This document shows, in pieces, positions 53,964 to 54,052 of a stretch of 54,052 nt of DNA. Numbering within the stretch: position 1 is the stretch's first letter; each line of letters starts with the position of its first letter. The DNA lies in contig JBFMCR010000022.1 of NCBI GenBank assembly GCA_040754425.1, positions 1-54,052 of the forward strand. The letters run 5' to 3'. The stretch is from UBA6918 sp040754425. Its GTDB lineage: Bacteria; Pseudomonadota; Gammaproteobacteria; Burkholderiales; Thiobacillaceae. A program made the position numbers and the translations under genes. Below the pieces are notes generated by a model. The model had not been told where the DNA came from. It searched no databases and saw nothing but the letters and a program-made list of their open reading frames with translations.

Positions 53964-54052
53964 TGACCTGTGCTGGATGCATTCCGAGTCAAATTGGTCA
54001 TCGGCATCCGGCCCGTCTGTTGCATTCCATCGCGTCCGAGGCGACAGTGTTC

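Overview
The window is about 54 kb of GC-rich chromosome from a betaproteobacterium that probably fixes nitrogen, most likely Nitrosomonadales/Gallionellales or Rhodocyclales-like. The evidence is the tmRNA tag ANDENYALAA, the housekeeping order gyrA / serC-serA-pheA-hisC-tyrA-aroA-cmk-rpsA-ihfB-lapAB, the hpnCDE squalene genes and a nif accessory cluster. Genus cannot be fixed from sequence reading alone, and no nifHDK is present in the window.

Region 1 (1-27 kb) is housekeeping. tmRNA and a mtaD-ubiG-HAD phosphatase set lie on the minus strand. Divergent from them is a long plus-strand run: gyrA, an M23 peptidase and a bactofilin (cell-envelope shape), serine and aromatic amino acid synthesis, cmk, rpsA, ihfB, then lapA-lapB-pyrF-ugd-cysM-radA. 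Most junctions are 1-8 nt overlaps. An SDR gene and hpnC-hpnD-hpnE (squalene for hopanoids) follow on the minus strand, then tRNA-Leu(UAG).

Region 2 (27-41 kb) is a nitrogen-fixation accessory island, almost all on the minus strand. It reads iscS-iscU-erpA-iscA-hscA-fdx, then nifV-cysE-nifW-fixA-fixB-fixC-fixX, a thioredoxin-like [2Fe-2S] ferredoxin and a small helical-repeat protein. Both operons have sigma-54 (-24/-12) promoters with a NifA-type TGT-N10-ACA element 80-115 bp upstream. An Isc-type Fe-S machine therefore appears to be wired into nif control, in the place where nifU/nifS often sit. A divergent pair of unrecognised genes (40.05-40.88 kb) has its own sigma-54/NifA site.

Region 3 (40.9-44 kb) holds a broken higBA module, an apparently intact RES-Xre toxin-antitoxin pair, and an HxlR regulator divergent from a nitroreductase. 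Region 4 (44-45.6 kb) is a minus-strand operon of small unrecognised proteins, again preceded by a sigma-54 promoter and a NifA site. It is the best candidate here for an undescribed nitrogen-fixation function.

Region 5 (45.6-54 kb) has an FmdB zinc ribbon, HU, an exported protein, an UbiB-type kinase, a GGDEF-EAL protein coupled to an exported alpha/beta hydrolase, and a YoaA/DinG helicase.

Many intergenic gaps carry snap-back palindromes whose arms are built of tandem 9-nt or 7-nt units. One such array forms the predicted N-terminus of PyrF, and a different repeat forms the C-terminus of the YoaA-like helicase. A 164-bp near-perfect palindrome fills one gap in the nif/fix region.
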